Shown here one piece after another: positions 18,444-27,513 of a stretch of 64,000 nt of DNA. The DNA is taken from contig CAKSFQ010000003.1 in NCBI GenBank assembly GCA_934454115.1, forward strand, positions 79,858 through 143,857, given 5' to 3'. The notes under the pieces are model-generated. The model did not search any database, was not told the DNA's origin, and saw only the letters and a program-made list of their open reading frames with translations. Source of the DNA: an uncultured Clostridia bacterium (GTDB lineage Bacteria; Bacillota; Clostridia; Monoglobales; Monoglobaceae). How positions within the stretch are numbered: position 1 is the first letter of the stretch; the number at the start of each line of letters is the position of its first letter. The translations under genes and the position numbers were made by a program.

Positions 18444-19946
18444 TCACCTGCTTTTATAGGCAAGGACGGCGTCCTTGATGCTTTGTTCGATTTCTTCGGT
18501 GAGGGCGTCGCCTGTGTCAAGCTGCGCAATCAGCGCAGGCTGCGTGTTCTTAAAGTATTGCAGCAAGCCCTCGCGGAATGCCTGCATCTTCGCAATCGGT
18601 ACATCCAGAAACAGGCGGTGCTTTGCCGCGCACAAAAGAATAATCTCCTCGTGCAGCTGCAGCGGATGAGATAACGGCTGCTTTAAAAGCTCCATCAGGC
18701 GGTTGCCGTGCGCAAGCAGTTCTTTGGTGGTACTGTCAAGGTCTGAGCTGAACTGGGTGAACACCTCCATCTCCCGAAACTGTGCAAGGTCAAGGCGCAG
18801 CCCGGCGGCTGCCTTTTTCATGCCCTTTGTCTGTGCCGCGCCGCCTACCCGAGAGACGGAAAGTCCCACATTGACGGCCGGCCGCATGCCGGAGAAGAAC
18901 AATTCGCTCTCTAAAAAGATCTGGCCGTCCGTGATGGAAATGACATTGGTCGGAATATAGGCGGACACATCGCCGGCCAGTGTTTCTACGATCGGAAGGG
19001 CGGTAATCGAACCGCCGCCGTGGGCATCGTCTAAGCGGCTGGAACGCTCCAGCAGCCGCGAATGCAGATAAAATACGTCGCCGGGATAGGCTTCGCGGCC
19101 GGGCGGCCGTTTTAAAAGCAGTGACATTTCACGGTAGGCGGCCGCGTGCTTGGACAAATCGTCATACACAATCAGGACATCCTTGCCCTGGTTCATAAAA
19201 TATTCGGCAATGGCGGTGCCGGCGTAAGGTGCAATGTACTGGAGCGGTGCAACGCTGCTGGCAAAGGCCGCCATGACAATCGAGTATGACAGGGCGTCAT
19301 GCTTTTTCAGCGTCTCTACCAGCTTTGCGACGGTAGAGGCCTTTTGGCCGATCGCAACGTAGATACAGACGACGTCTTTTCCCTTTTGATTTAATATAGT
19401 GTCCATCGCGATGGAGGTTTTCCCGGTTTGACGGTCGCCGATAATCAGCTCACGCTGGCCGCGGCCAATCGGGAACATAGCGTCAATCGAGAGAATACCG
19501 GTCTGCAAAGGGACAGTGACGGATTTACGCTGGGTCACGCCGGGCGCCTCGTTTTCAATCGGAAAGAAGCCGGTGGTCTCAATGGCGCCGAGTCCGTCAA
19601 TGGGACTTCCCAGTGCGTCCACCACTCGACCGAGCATGGCGTCGCCAACGGCGATACCGGCCATTTTTTTGCAGCGTTCTACCTTTGTCCCCTCGCAAAG
19701 CCCGTGTTCATCGCCGAGCAGTACCACCTTGACCGCTTTATATTCGATGTTTTGTACAATGCCGTACCGGCCGTTTTCAAACGCGACCAACTCGCCGTAC
19801 ATGGCGTGTTCCAGGCCGTACACGTTTGCGATTCCGTCGTGAACCTGGGTGACATACCCGATTTCGCGAACCTGTGTTTTGGTGTCAAAGTCTGCAATTT
19901 CATTTTTTAAGACAGAGAGAATCCCGTCCTGTTTGATGCTTTCCAT
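18444..19946 (-). CDS. atpA: F-type ATP synthase alpha subunit
   Basis: 500 residues. Walker A GDRQTGKTSIAMD (about 171), ELIIGDRQTGK context, and the ALPIVETLAGDVSAYIPTN signature are present. The subunit alternates with beta in the F1 hexamer and holds the non-catalytic nucleotide sites. ATG follows GGAGGTG. Confidence 0.98.
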   Translation of the reverse strand: MESIKQDGILSVLKNEIADFDTKTQVREIGYVTQVHDGIANVYGLEHAMYGELVAFENGRYGIVQNIEYKAVKVVLLGDEHGLCEGTKVERCKKMAGIAVGDAMLGRVVDALGSPIDGLGAIETTGFFPIENEAPGVTQRKSVTVPLQTGILSIDAMFPIGRGQRELIIGDRQTGKTSIAMDTILNQKGKDVVCIYVAIGQKASTVAKLVETLKKHDALSYSIVMAAFASSVAPLQYIAPYAGTAIAEYFMNQGKDVLIVYDDLSKHAAAYREMSLLLKRPPGREAYPGDVFYLHSRLLERSSRLDDAHGGGSITALPIVETLAGDVSAYIPTNVISITDGQIFLESELFFSGMRPAVNVGLSVSRVGGAAQTKGMKKAAAGLRLDLAQFREMEVFTQFSSDLDSTTKELLAHGNRLMELLKQPLSHPLQLHEEIILLCAAKHRLFLDVPIAKMQAFREGLLQYFKNTQPALIAQLDTGDALTEEIEQSIKDAVLAYKSR

Positions 19947-19952
19947 AGCACT

Positions 19953-20453
19953 TCACCTCCGTGTCAGCGTTTTTTGTAAGCGTTTTACCGCGCCGTCAAT
20001 GCTTCTGTCATATTCGATGTCGCCGATTTGCAGCCGATATCCGCCAATCAGCGTATCATCCTTTTTGCAAACAATCTCGGCATCGTCCGTATCTGCGATG
20101 CTGCAAATCAGTTTTTTTAAAGCCGTCAGTTGTCTTTCATCCGGCGGTGTAACATAAAAGAGGGTTGCCGATGCACGGTTTTCTTTTTTCAGCATGGCCT
20201 GATCCCATGCCTCCATAATATGCGCCCGCGTGTGAAACCAGCCGTCTTTTACCATAAGGATCCAAAAGGCTTGCACCCGTTTCGGAAACAGGCATTTGAT
20301 AACTGCCGCCTTTTCCTTTTGAGAGATCGTCGGATTTTCCAGAATGGCACATAGCATCGGCTGCATGAACAGTGTTTTGCACATCTGCATTTCTTCCCTG
20401 TCAATACCCATGGCAATCAAAGCCGCTGCGCACGTGCCCGCAAAATCCATCAT
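19953..20453 (-). CDS. atpH: F-type ATP synthase delta subunit
   Basis: 166 residues, weakly conserved as usual for delta, but with the expected N-terminal helical domain and the C-terminal KKDDTLIGGYRLQIGD segment, followed by YDRSIDGAVKRLQK. It links F1 to the peripheral stalk. Its ATG overlaps the atpF stop (ATGA), indicating coupling. Confidence 0.93.
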   Translation of the reverse strand: MMDFAGTCAAALIAMGIDREEMQMCKTLFMQPMLCAILENPTISQKEKAAVIKCLFPKRVQAFWILMVKDGWFHTRAHIMEAWDQAMLKKENRASATLFYVTPPDERQLTALKKLICSIADTDDAEIVCKKDDTLIGGYRLQIGDIEYDRSIDGAVKRLQKTLTRR

Positions 20454-20935
20454 TGCGCAGCACCTGCCTCACGGATCAGCTCATCCAATAGACTTTGATC
20501 GTGCGCGCCGTCCAGGCTGCGCTCTGTCAGCTTTTCGGCGGCAGAAAGAACCAGGTCGGCGACTTCGTCCTTTGCTTTTTGCATCGACAGTTCCTTCTCT
20601 TTGGCAATCTGCCTTTTGGCCTCGGCCAAAAGCGCCTTGGCGTCACGATCTGCCTGTTCTAACCGGGTCTGATAAGCGCGGTCGGCACACGCTCTTGCCT
20701 CTTTGATGATTTTGTCCGCCTCGGCGTTCGCGCTGCGAAACCGCGCGGCATAATCGGCTTTTTCTTTTTCCGCATTGTTCCTCGCCGTCTCTGCCGCGGA
20801 CAGCTGATCCTGAATCATTGCGGTCCGCTTTTCCATCATTTTTGTGACCGGCGTAAACAAAAACTTTTTAAGAAGAAAAAACAGTACCAATATATTGACA
20901 AAGGTCCAGATGATATCTAAGTTTAGCGTGAGCAT
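20450..20935 (-). CDS. atpF: F-type ATP synthase b subunit
   Basis: 161 residues: one N-terminal membrane helix (IIWTFVNILVLFFLLKKFLF) and a long charged helix rich in K, E and A that forms the peripheral stalk dimer. Start ATG behind AGGAGGTG. Confidence 0.95.
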   Translation of the reverse strand: MLTLNLDIIWTFVNILVLFFLLKKFLFTPVTKMMEKRTAMIQDQLSAAETARNNAEKEKADYAARFRSANAEADKIIKEARACADRAYQTRLEQADRDAKALLAEAKRQIAKEKELSMQKAKDEVADLVLSAAEKLTERSLDGAHDQSLLDELIREAGAAQ

Positions 20936-21007
20936 CGCGCGTCACCTCCTGTATGCCTGTGTAAAATCACCGAAAGTCCGTTTTGATGATCGGTGTTTTG
21001 TCCGGAA

Positions 21008-21232
21008 TTATTTTAAGAACAAAATGACAAGGACTGCGATAACAAAGCCGTAGATTGCCGTTGCTTCTGCCAAGGCACACCCAAGCAGCAGCGCTTTGTT
21101 GATGTCGCCCTTTGCCTCCGGCTGTCTGGCGATTGCCTCGGAGGCCTTGCCGGTGGCAATGCCGATGCCGACTCCGGCTCCGATTCCCGTTAATACTGCA
21201 ATACCTGCACCAATTGCGATCAGTGTTCCCAT
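21008..21232 (-). CDS. atpE: F-type ATP synthase c subunit
   Basis: 74 residues from the ATG at 21232; a longer in-frame TTG start would place the GGAGG ribosome site inside the gene. Two membrane helices are joined by the polar loop ARQPEAKGD. The ion-binding carboxylate is E56 in [10 protein letters not shown]. Na+-type c subunits have Gln in the first helix and Ser after the Glu; here these are I23 and A57, so the ring is more likely H+-coupled (inference). T58 is retained. Confidence 0.96.
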   Translation of the reverse strand: MGTLIAIGAGIAVLTGIGAGVGIGIATGKASEAIARQPEAKGDINKALLLGCALAEATAIYGFVIAVLVILFLK

Positions 21233-21293
21233 TGTTTTTTCCTCCAATCTGGTTTTTACAGTAGATGTGACTCTACATTATTTTTCATGGTTG

Positions 21294-21977
21294 TTACTCG
21301 ATGGCTTCCTTAATGAACAGAGAAGTCAAAAACACAAAGACATATGCCTGAATGCAGCCGTCAAAAATATCAAAATAAAAACTAAACGGCAGCGGTACAA
21401 GGAGCGGCGCCACCAGCTTAATCAGCTCCATCACCACAAAGGCGCCAAGTACGTTTCCGAACAGCCGCATACAAAGAGACAGCGGACGGATAAAGACCTC
21501 CAGTACGTTGATCGGGGCGATCAGCGGAATCGGTTCAGCAAAGCTTTTCAGCCAGCGTTTTGGCCCCTTGTGACAAATCCCGGCGCCCTCAATCAGGCAT
21601 ATGCTCATAACGGCGAGCCCGGCGGTCACGTTCAGTTCCTTGGTCGGCGGCGTGATACCGAAGATTCCGATCACGTTGGAGATGCCGATGTATAAAAGTA
21701 CGGTTCCGAGATACGGAATATAACGCTTGCCCGTATCGCCGAGCAGGTCGGAAAAAAATCGATTCATCCAGTCGACGATCAGTTCGGCAACGGCTTGCTT
21801 TCCCTTTGGAACCACCTGCATATGATGCGTCAGATACAGGGATATGAGAACCAAAAACGCCATAATTCCCCAGGTGACGGCGACCGACAGTGGAATCGGA
21901 ATTCCCTTGCCGATCGGAATCGTAAACGCGGTCGCGCTCTCCAATTCTTCCATCAGCTTACCGGATAATGCATCCAT
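21294..21977 (-). CDS. atpB: F-type ATP synthase a subunit
   Basis: 227 residues from the ATG at 21977 (MDALSGKLMEELE), after a GGGGG-rich ribosome site. The frame stays open about 100 codons further upstream, but that stretch is the inverted-repeat element and not protein. It has five to six membrane helices; the stator arginine is in SLCMRLFGNVLGAF, and the C-terminal helix (GCIQAYVFVFLTSLFI) is typical. It is the proton channel stator and the first gene of the operon. Confidence 0.95.
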   Translation of the reverse strand: MDALSGKLMEELESATAFTIPIGKGIPIPLSVAVTWGIMAFLVLISLYLTHHMQVVPKGKQAVAELIVDWMNRFFSDLLGDTGKRYIPYLGTVLLYIGISNVIGIFGITPPTKELNVTAGLAVMSICLIEGAGICHKGPKRWLKSFAEPIPLIAPINVLEVFIRPLSLCMRLFGNVLGAFVVMELIKLVAPLLVPLPFSFYFDIFDGCIQAYVFVFLTSLFIKEAIE

Positions 21978-22002
21978 AATCAAAGAACCCCCTTTCTTTT
22001 TG

Positions 22003-22279
22003 TTAGGCATAAGAGAATCGAACACATGCGCCCAATGCTTGTTAAATTTCCGCTCAGCCGTTCTTTCGGGATTTGTAAGGCGCCAGCCTTGCTTCACCCT
22101 GCAAGACCAGCTGAACAAAAATTTTTCGGCGCACTGGGTCTGCGAGTCCAAAAAGAGCAAATTTTTTGCAAGAAAAGGCAAAAGCGCAATCAATACTGAC
22201 GTATTGACGAGCATTGGGCGCATGATTGCGACAAATTTGCCTTTTTGCACCGCATGGGGTTCGAGTTTCTTATGCCTAA
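22003..22279. repeat. 277-bp MITE-like inverted-repeat element in the atp leader
   Basis: The ends are 21-base inverted repeats (22003-22023 with 22259-22279) with two mismatches. Inside are further complementary pairs: ATGCGCCCAATGC (22026-22038) with GCATTGGGCGCAT (22211-22223), and TGCAAGAAAAGGCAAA (from about 22168) with TTTGCCTTTTTGCA (about 22237-22250). The core is the palindrome CAATAC-TGAC-GTATTG (22191-22206). It encodes no recognisable protein. Transcribed from the atp promoter it would fold into a long branched hairpin. Terminal repeats, size and intergenic place suit a non-autonomous mobile element or dispersed structured repeat. Confidence 0.65.
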
Positions 22280-22281
22280 AC

Positions 22282-22317
22282 AAAAAAAGACGCTGCGAGA
22301 GAATGCCTCTCGCAACG
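22282..22317 (-). terminator. Attenuator-like terminator between atp promoter and atpB
   Basis: On the minus strand, CGTTGCGAGAG (22317-22307) pairs with CTCTCGCAGCG (22301-22291) with one mismatch and a 5-base loop, followed by a run of seven T with a 2-base offset. It lies 22 bases downstream of the -10 box, so it can stop atp transcription prematurely or end a short RNA. Confidence 0.75.
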
Positions 22318-22338
22318 CCCTTGTTGCTTTATGCCAGA

Positions 22339-22367
22339 ATTATACACCCATCGAATCGGTTTGTCAA
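22339..22367 (-). promoter_or_regulatory. Promoter of the atp operon
   Basis: Minus strand TTGACA (22367-22362) and TATAAT (22344-22339) with a 17-base spacer: a full consensus promoter, about 360 bases upstream of atpB. Confidence 0.88.
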
Positions 22368-22527
22368 GCGCGTTTTGCCCGCACGATGACCAAAAAAACA
22401 AAAACTTATGGATAAATTTCGTCGAACCTGACAATTATTTCACAAACCCTGTCGAGTGAAGGATCGTTTTTTTCTGCACCGAGCGGCCGCCCGGTCGGTG
22501 CAAAGGGAAAGGGGATAAATCTTTCCT

Positions 22528-22737
22528 TTAATTGGCAATCGATACCTGCTGCAGTTCGTCGTTCCAATCGACCTGATAATCAAAGGCGGCGGAAATGGCA
22601 CGCACCGGAACCAGCGTGCGGTCATCCTTGATGATTGGAGGCTGGTCAAAGGCGATGGAAGATCCGTTCAGCATGACCGTGATAGTATTTTCTATCTCGG
22701 CGCCAAAGCGGGCTTGACTCCCTTTGCTATATATCAT
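22528..22737 (-). pseudogene. Fragment with copper-amine-oxidase N-terminal-like domain
   Basis: About 69 residues ending at 22528. The segment VMLNGSSIAFDQPPIIKDD followed by RTLVPVRAISAAFDYQVDWN is the repeat domain called copper amine oxidase N-terminal domain, common in clostridial secreted and surface proteins. It has no signal peptide, no ribosome site ahead of its ATG (22737), and the open frame upstream is unlike protein. It is probably the remnant of a larger exported protein. The last gene-like residues (ELQQVSIAN) form a normal end of the domain. Confidence 0.6.
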
Positions 22738-22862
22738 AAAAAAAGAATAAAAGGACGGGATGAAATATGATTTGTGAAAAGAACGAGACCTGTTGCCGGG
22801 GGTGCACCTTTCTTTGTTTTTGACAAACCTTGCGGATTCATCGAAAAGGTTTAAAAAACTGC

Positions 22863-22891
22863 TTGACACTTTAGGACAGGTATTTTATAAT
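22863..22891 (+). promoter_or_regulatory. Promoter of recA
   Basis: TTGACA (22863-22868), 17-base spacer, TATAAT (22886-22891). No clear LexA box of the Bacillus CGAAC-N4-GTTCG type is visible around it. Confidence 0.85.
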
Positions 22892-22945
22892 GATATAAAG
22901 TTTGCGATGTATGGTTAAAATGCGGCCATAAAGGAGAGATGAATC

Positions 22946-24016
22946 ATGGATGAACAAAAAAAGAAGGCGCTGGAGAGCGTTTTTGGAAATATTGAGAAAC
23001 AGTATGGCGCCGGGGCGGTGATGCGCCTTGGCGAAAAGCCGGTGAGCAACGTTGAGGCAATTCCGACCGGTTCTTTGGCGCTGGATATCGCTTTGGGAAT
23101 CGGCGGTGTGCCGCGCGGCAGAATCATCGAAATCTACGGTCCGGAATCTTCCGGTAAGACCACGGTTGCACTGCACATCGTGGCAGAGGCGCAGAAGATG
23201 GGCGGCGAGGCTGCCTTTATCGACGCGGAGCACGCATTAGACCCGGTCTATGCGGAGGCGCTTGGCGTGCGCATTGACGATCTGATCGTTTCGCAGCCGG
23301 ATACCGGTGAGCAGGCGCTGGAAATCACCGAGCAGTTGGTGCGTTCCGGCGCGATTGACGTCATCGTGGTCGACTCGGTAGCGGCACTGGTGCCGAGACA
23401 GGAAATCGAGGGGCTGATGGGGGATTCTCATGTGGGCTTGCAGGCAAGACTGATGTCTCAGGCGCTGCGTAAACTGACCAGCGTTATCAGCAAGTCCAAC
23501 ACGACGGCAATCTTTATCAACCAGCTGCGTGAAAAGGTGGGTGTGATGTTCGGCAACCCGGAGACCACGACCGGCGGCCGTGCACTGAAGTTCTATTCTT
23601 CGGTGCGGATGGACGTAAGACGGATTGAGACGATCAAGGCGGACGGCGGCATGGTCGGAAACCGCACCAAGGTAAAGGTCGTTAAAAATAAGGTTGCGCC
23701 GCCGTTTAAAGAGGCGGAGTTTGATATCATCTACGGAGAGGGTATCTCCAAAGAGGGTAATATTTTGGATATCGCGGTCAGCATGGATATCGTGCAAAAG
23801 AGCGGATCCTGGTTCTCTTATAATGGAGAGCGGCTGGGTCAGGGCCGTGAGGCAGTGAAAAATATCCTAAAAGAAAATGAGGAGCTTTGCGCTGAAATTG
23901 AGGCAAAGGTCAGAGAGGCGGCCGATCTTCCGGCGGTAAAGGATTTGGGCGAGGTAGAGGCAACGCCGATGAGCCCGGTGGCAAAGCCCGTAAAGCCGAA
24001 AAAGGCTAAGGAATAA
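22946..24016 (+). CDS. recA: Recombinase RecA
   Basis: 356 residues. Walker [10 protein letters not shown] (about 67-75), the [14 protein letters not shown] segment, and the C-terminal acidic and then Lys/Pro-rich tail are typical. It forms filaments on single-stranded DNA for homologous recombination and triggers the SOS response. recX follows 17 bases later, the usual partner. Confidence 0.98.
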   Translation: MDEQKKKALESVFGNIEKQYGAGAVMRLGEKPVSNVEAIPTGSLALDIALGIGGVPRGRIIEIYGPESSGKTTVALHIVAEAQKMGGEAAFIDAEHALDPVYAEALGVRIDDLIVSQPDTGEQALEITEQLVRSGAIDVIVVDSVAALVPRQEIEGLMGDSHVGLQARLMSQALRKLTSVISKSNTTAIFINQLREKVGVMFGNPETTTGGRALKFYSSVRMDVRRIETIKADGGMVGNRTKVKVVKNKVAPPFKEAEFDIIYGEGISKEGNILDIAVSMDIVQKSGSWFSYNGERLGQGREAVKNILKENEELCAEIEAKVREAADLPAVKDLGEVEATPMSPVAKPVKPKKAKE

Positions 24017-24033
24017 GAGAAAAAGGACAGGCG

Positions 24034-24510
24034 GTGACGCGGATGGATACGGGGCAGCGTGCGCTTGACACGGCGGCAGCGATGCTTGGCAGAAAGATGT
24101 ATACCTGCAAAGAGCTTTGCGATCGTCTTATCAAAAAAGGATTTTTAAAAGAATATGCGGAGGAGGCTGTCGCAAGATTGATCGAGGCCGGGTATCTAGA
24201 CGACTTCCGCTATGCGCAGCTTTATATTGAGGACGCGGTTCGGCTCGGTGCAAAGGGAATGTACCGCATTCGGCAGGAGCTTTATCAAAAGGGAATCTCG
24301 GACAGTATCATTGCAAAGGCCATGGAAGAGAGTGAGACGGACGAGCGCGCGGCGCTGTATGAGTATGTGGCGGCGCGGCACTTGTTTGACCATATTCATT
24401 CGCGCCGGGATTTGGAAAAGGTCAAGGCGCGGCTGGTGCGCAGAGGGTATTCCCTGCGGGATATCCAAAGCGTGATCGAGAAAGCGGAGATTTCGCTGGA
24501 GGAAATCTAG
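24034..24510 (+). CDS. recX: RecX regulatory protein
   Basis: 158 residues with three RecX helical repeats (ELCDRLIKKGF, EAGYLDDFRYAQLY, LVRRGYSLRDIQSVI). RecX binds and limits RecA filaments. The start is GTG 24034, 6 bases after AAAGGA; ATG 24043 is an alternative. Cotranscribed with recA. Confidence 0.92.
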   Translation: MTRMDTGQRALDTAAAMLGRKMYTCKELCDRLIKKGFLKEYAEEAVARLIEAGYLDDFRYAQLYIEDAVRLGAKGMYRIRQELYQKGISDSIIAKAMEESETDERAALYEYVAARHLFDHIHSRRDLEKVKARLVRRGYSLRDIQSVIEKAEISLEEI

Positions 24511-24535
24511 CCAAAAGAGCAAGGAGTAGGAAAGA

Positions 24536-25912
24536 TTGAGTAAAATTTCACTGGCATCCCTGGGATGCTCCAAAAATTTGATTGACAGCGAACAGATGCT
24601 GGGAATACTGCAAGAGGCAGGCTATGAGATCGTCGAAAACGAAGAGGACGCCGATATTTTAATCGTCAATACCTGTACGTTTATCGAGTCGGCAAAGATG
24701 GAGTCCATCGAGTGCATTTTAGAGCTTGCGCAGTATAAAAAGGCCGGGAAATGCCGGTTTTTGCTGGTGACGGGCTGCATGGCGCAGCGCTACAAGGAAC
24801 AGATTCTTCGTGAGATGCCGGAGGTTGACGCGGTGATCGGCACGAATGAATACGATAAAATTGTAGAGATTTTAAAGGAACTGAAACAGCCGCATCAGGC
24901 TTTTGTGCGCTGTGCGGAAGAACCGCTCCTTTGTGAAAACGTACCGCGGCTGCGCAGTACGCCGCCTTATACGGCGTATTTAAAGATCGCGGAGGGTTGT
25001 GACAACCGCTGCACCTATTGCGTGATTCCGTCGATCCGCGGCAGATACCGCAGCCGAAAGATGGAGGACATTATCAAAGAGGCAGAACAGCTTGCAAACG
25101 ACGGCGTGAAGGAACTGATTGTGATCGCGCAGGACACGACCCGGTACGGTAAGGATTTGTACGGAGAATACAAGCTTTCGGCGCTGCTTAGGGCGCTGTG
25201 CGGCATAGCGGGGATCGAATGGGTGCGTGTGCACTACTGTTATCCGGAGCTGGTGACCGATGAACTGATCAAGACCTTCGTGAGGGAAGAAAAGCTTTGC
25301 AATTATTTTGATATTCCGATTCAGCATTGCAGCGATCGGATTTTAAAGCGGATGGGCAGAAGAACCAGCAAACAGCAGATCACCGCGTTGATTCAAAAGA
25401 TCCGCAGAGAGATTCCGGACGCGGTCATCCGTACCTCGCTGATTGTGGGATTTCCCGGAGAGACGGAGGAAGAGTTCTTGGAGCTCAAGGATTTTGTAGA
25501 GACGATGAAGTTTGAACGGGTGGGGGTATTTGCCTATTCCAGAGAAGAGGACACCCCGGCCTATGATATGGAAGGTCAGATTGAGGAAGAAGAAAAGGAG
25601 CGCCGCAGGGAGGCGCTGATGCTGGTGCAGTCGGAGATCTCCCTGGCGTTTAACGAGAGCCGTATCGGCAAGACGGTGCGCGTTTTGGTGGAGGATCGCG
25701 ACGAAATTATCAAAAGCTATTACGGCCGCAGCTATGCCGATTCGATCGAGATTGACGGAAAGGTGTTCTTTAAGTCAAAAATGCCCCAAAAGCCGGGAAG
25801 CTTTTCCAATGTCATGATTGAGCAGGCATTGGAATATGATATCTTTGGAAAAGCAGTGAACGATGGGACAGATGTGGAAACGGAGGGTGAGAAGCATGAA
25901 TACACCGAATAA
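24536..25912 (+). CDS. rimO: Ribosomal protein S12 methylthiotransferase
   Basis: 458 residues from TTG. The N-terminal MTTase domain has three cysteines in LASLGCSKN, NTCTFIESA and VTGCMAQRY. The radical SAM motif CDNRCTYC (about 160) follows, and a C-terminal TRAM domain (EIDGKVFFKS...). The SLGCSKN start distinguishes RimO from MiaB. It adds a methylthio group to an aspartate of ribosomal protein S12. Its end overlaps pgsA by 17 bases. Confidence 0.95.
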   Translation: MSKISLASLGCSKNLIDSEQMLGILQEAGYEIVENEEDADILIVNTCTFIESAKMESIECILELAQYKKAGKCRFLLVTGCMAQRYKEQILREMPEVDAVIGTNEYDKIVEILKELKQPHQAFVRCAEEPLLCENVPRLRSTPPYTAYLKIAEGCDNRCTYCVIPSIRGRYRSRKMEDIIKEAEQLANDGVKELIVIAQDTTRYGKDLYGEYKLSALLRALCGIAGIEWVRVHYCYPELVTDELIKTFVREEKLCNYFDIPIQHCSDRILKRMGRRTSKQQITALIQKIRREIPDAVIRTSLIVGFPGETEEEFLELKDFVETMKFERVGVFAYSREEDTPAYDMEGQIEEEEKERRREALMLVQSEISLAFNESRIGKTVRVLVEDRDEIIKSYYGRSYADSIEIDGKVFFKSKMPQKPGSFSNVMIEQALEYDIFGKAVNDGTDVETEGEKHEYTE

Positions 25913-26459
25913 ATTAACCCTTTTGCGCGTCATCATGATTCCTCTGTATATGTTTCTTTATCTAAGCTGCGGTACGCCGGGCGTCTACCTTGCGATTGCG
26001 GTGTTTCTGCTTGCGACCTGGACCGATCACTTAGACGGAAAGATTGCGAGGAAGCGGGGACAGATTACGACCTTTGGCAAGCTGATGGATCCGCTGGCGG
26101 ATAAAATGCTGATTATGTCGGCGCTGATTTCCTTTGTGGCAAAGGAAATCCCCTATATCACGCCCGGTGTGGTGATGGTGATTTTGGCACGGGAACTGAT
26201 TGTGACCGGACTTCGTCTGATTGCACTGGGAGAAAACCGCGTGATCGCGGCCAGCGCCTGGGGAAAATCCAAGACGGTTTCGCAGTTTATTCTGGTGACG
26301 GCGGTGATGGTGTTTGAAATACTCAAAACATACGTTTCCGCAGCGGCCGGTGTTTGTGACGGGATTACACTTTTTTTGACGGTGGCGGCGGTACTGCTTA
26401 CCATCTATTCCGGATTTGATTATATCTGGAAGAACCGCAGCCTGATTACGTTTCAGTAG
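25896..26459 (+). CDS. pgsA: CDP-diacylglycerol--glycerol-3-phosphate 3-phosphatidyltransferase
   Basis: 187 residues from ATG 25896, giving MNTPNKLTLLRVIMIP; the frame upstream lies in rimO. The CDP-alcohol phosphotransferase motif D-x2-D-G-x2-A-R-x8-G-x3-D-x3-D is visible as DHLDGKIAR followed by GKLMDPLAD. There are four to five membrane helices. It makes phosphatidylglycerol phosphate, the precursor of anionic phospholipid. The rimO-pgsA order is common in Clostridia. Confidence 0.95.
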   Translation: MNTPNKLTLLRVIMIPLYMFLYLSCGTPGVYLAIAVFLLATWTDHLDGKIARKRGQITTFGKLMDPLADKMLIMSALISFVAKEIPYITPGVVMVILARELIVTGLRLIALGENRVIAASAWGKSKTVSQFILVTAVMVFEILKTYVSAAAGVCDGITLFLTVAAVLLTIYSGFDYIWKNRSLITFQ

Positions 26460-26493
26460 GCGAAAAAGTATCATGAAAAAGGAATGACGGTTT

Positions 26494-27513
26494 ATGCATA
26501 TCATAGTGGATGCCATGGGTGGTGACGATGCGCCAAGAGCGGTGGTAGAGGGCTGCGTTCTCGCGGCAAAGCAGCTGGATGTTACGCTGACGCTGGTCGG
26601 CCGTGAGGCGGAGATCAAACAGGAACTAAAGCGCTGCGGATACCTGGGCGACCGCATTCGCGTTGTGCACGCGGCCGAGGTGATCGGCAGCGGCGAGGAT
26701 CCCATGAGGGGAATTAAAAAGAAGGATTCCTCCATGCGCACGGCGCTCAACATGCTGAAAAACAATGAGGGTGATGTGGCGGTCAGCGCCGGGAATACCG
26801 GTGCGTTGATTTCCGGCGCCACCCTGCTCGTGAAGCGGATTCCGGGGGTGCGGCGTGTTGCGCTTGCCCCGGTTATGCCGACCAGCAAGGGCTGCTTTTT
26901 GCTGGTTGACGCCGGTGCAAATGCAGAGTGCACACCGGCGTTTTTAAAGCAATTTGCCATCATGGGTTCGATTTATATGGAGTCGATCATGAAGGTGAAA
27001 AGCCCCCGTGTGCGGCTGATCAACATCGGCGCCGAGGAAGAAAAGGGAACGCCGCTGATTACAAAGACACATCAGCTTTTAAAGGAATTGCCGATCCGTT
27101 ATGAGGGCTATATCGAGGGCAGAGAGGTGCCGCTGGGCGGCGCCGATGTGGTGGTCTGCGACGGGTTTACGGGCAATGTAATGCTGAAATTTATGGAGGG
27201 CATGGGAATTGCCTTTTCCGATATGGTAAAGCAGATTTTTTTAAAAAATACGGTCACGAAGATGTCCGCGCTTATGGTAAAGGGCGGCCTAAAGAATTTT
27301 AAAAAGGCGATGGATTATACCGAGTACGGCGGTGCGCCGATACTGGGAACCGTAAAACCGGTGATTAAGGCACACGGAAGCTCCAATGCCAATGCGTTTT
27401 ATCATGCGATTTGCCAGGCAAAACGGCTGACGGAGGAGCGTTTGGTGGATGCGATCGCAGAAAATATCCAAAAATACGGACAGGAAAGTAGAGGAAGCGA
27501 TACAGATGAGTAA
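26494..27513 (+). CDS. plsX: Phosphate acyltransferase PlsX
   Basis: 339 residues. The N-terminus IIVDAMGGDDAP, the SAGNTGALISGA segment and VVCDGFTGNVMLK are family signatures. PlsX converts acyl-ACP to acyl phosphate for phosphatidic-acid synthesis and heads the fatty-acid cluster. Its end overlaps fabH by 8 bases. Confidence 0.97.
   Translation: MHIIVDAMGGDDAPRAVVEGCVLAAKQLDVTLTLVGREAEIKQELKRCGYLGDRIRVVHAAEVIGSGEDPMRGIKKKDSSMRTALNMLKNNEGDVAVSAGNTGALISGATLLVKRIPGVRRVALAPVMPTSKGCFLLVDAGANAECTPAFLKQFAIMGSIYMESIMKVKSPRVRLINIGAEEEKGTPLITKTHQLLKELPIRYEGYIEGREVPLGGADVVVCDGFTGNVMLKFMEGMGIAFSDMVKQIFLKNTVTKMSALMVKGGLKNFKKAMDYTEYGGAPILGTVKPVIKAHGSSNANAFYHAICQAKRLTEERLVDAIAENIQKYGQESRGSDTDE

Larger units (their letters stand above)
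21978..22527. other. atpB upstream intergenic region
   Basis: This 550-base gap contains, from atpB outward, the ribosome site, the inverted-repeat element, the attenuator hairpin and the atp promoter. Beyond the promoter, 22384-22527 shows only a palindrome TGCACCGA/TCGGTGCA (about 22474-22501) next to a T run on its left side, which does not suit a terminator for either neighbour. Confidence 0.6.

Noticed and set aside
21978..22283. 100-residue N-terminal extension of AtpB
   Set aside because: It is the translation of an inverted-repeat element; atpB has a good start and ribosome site at 21977.
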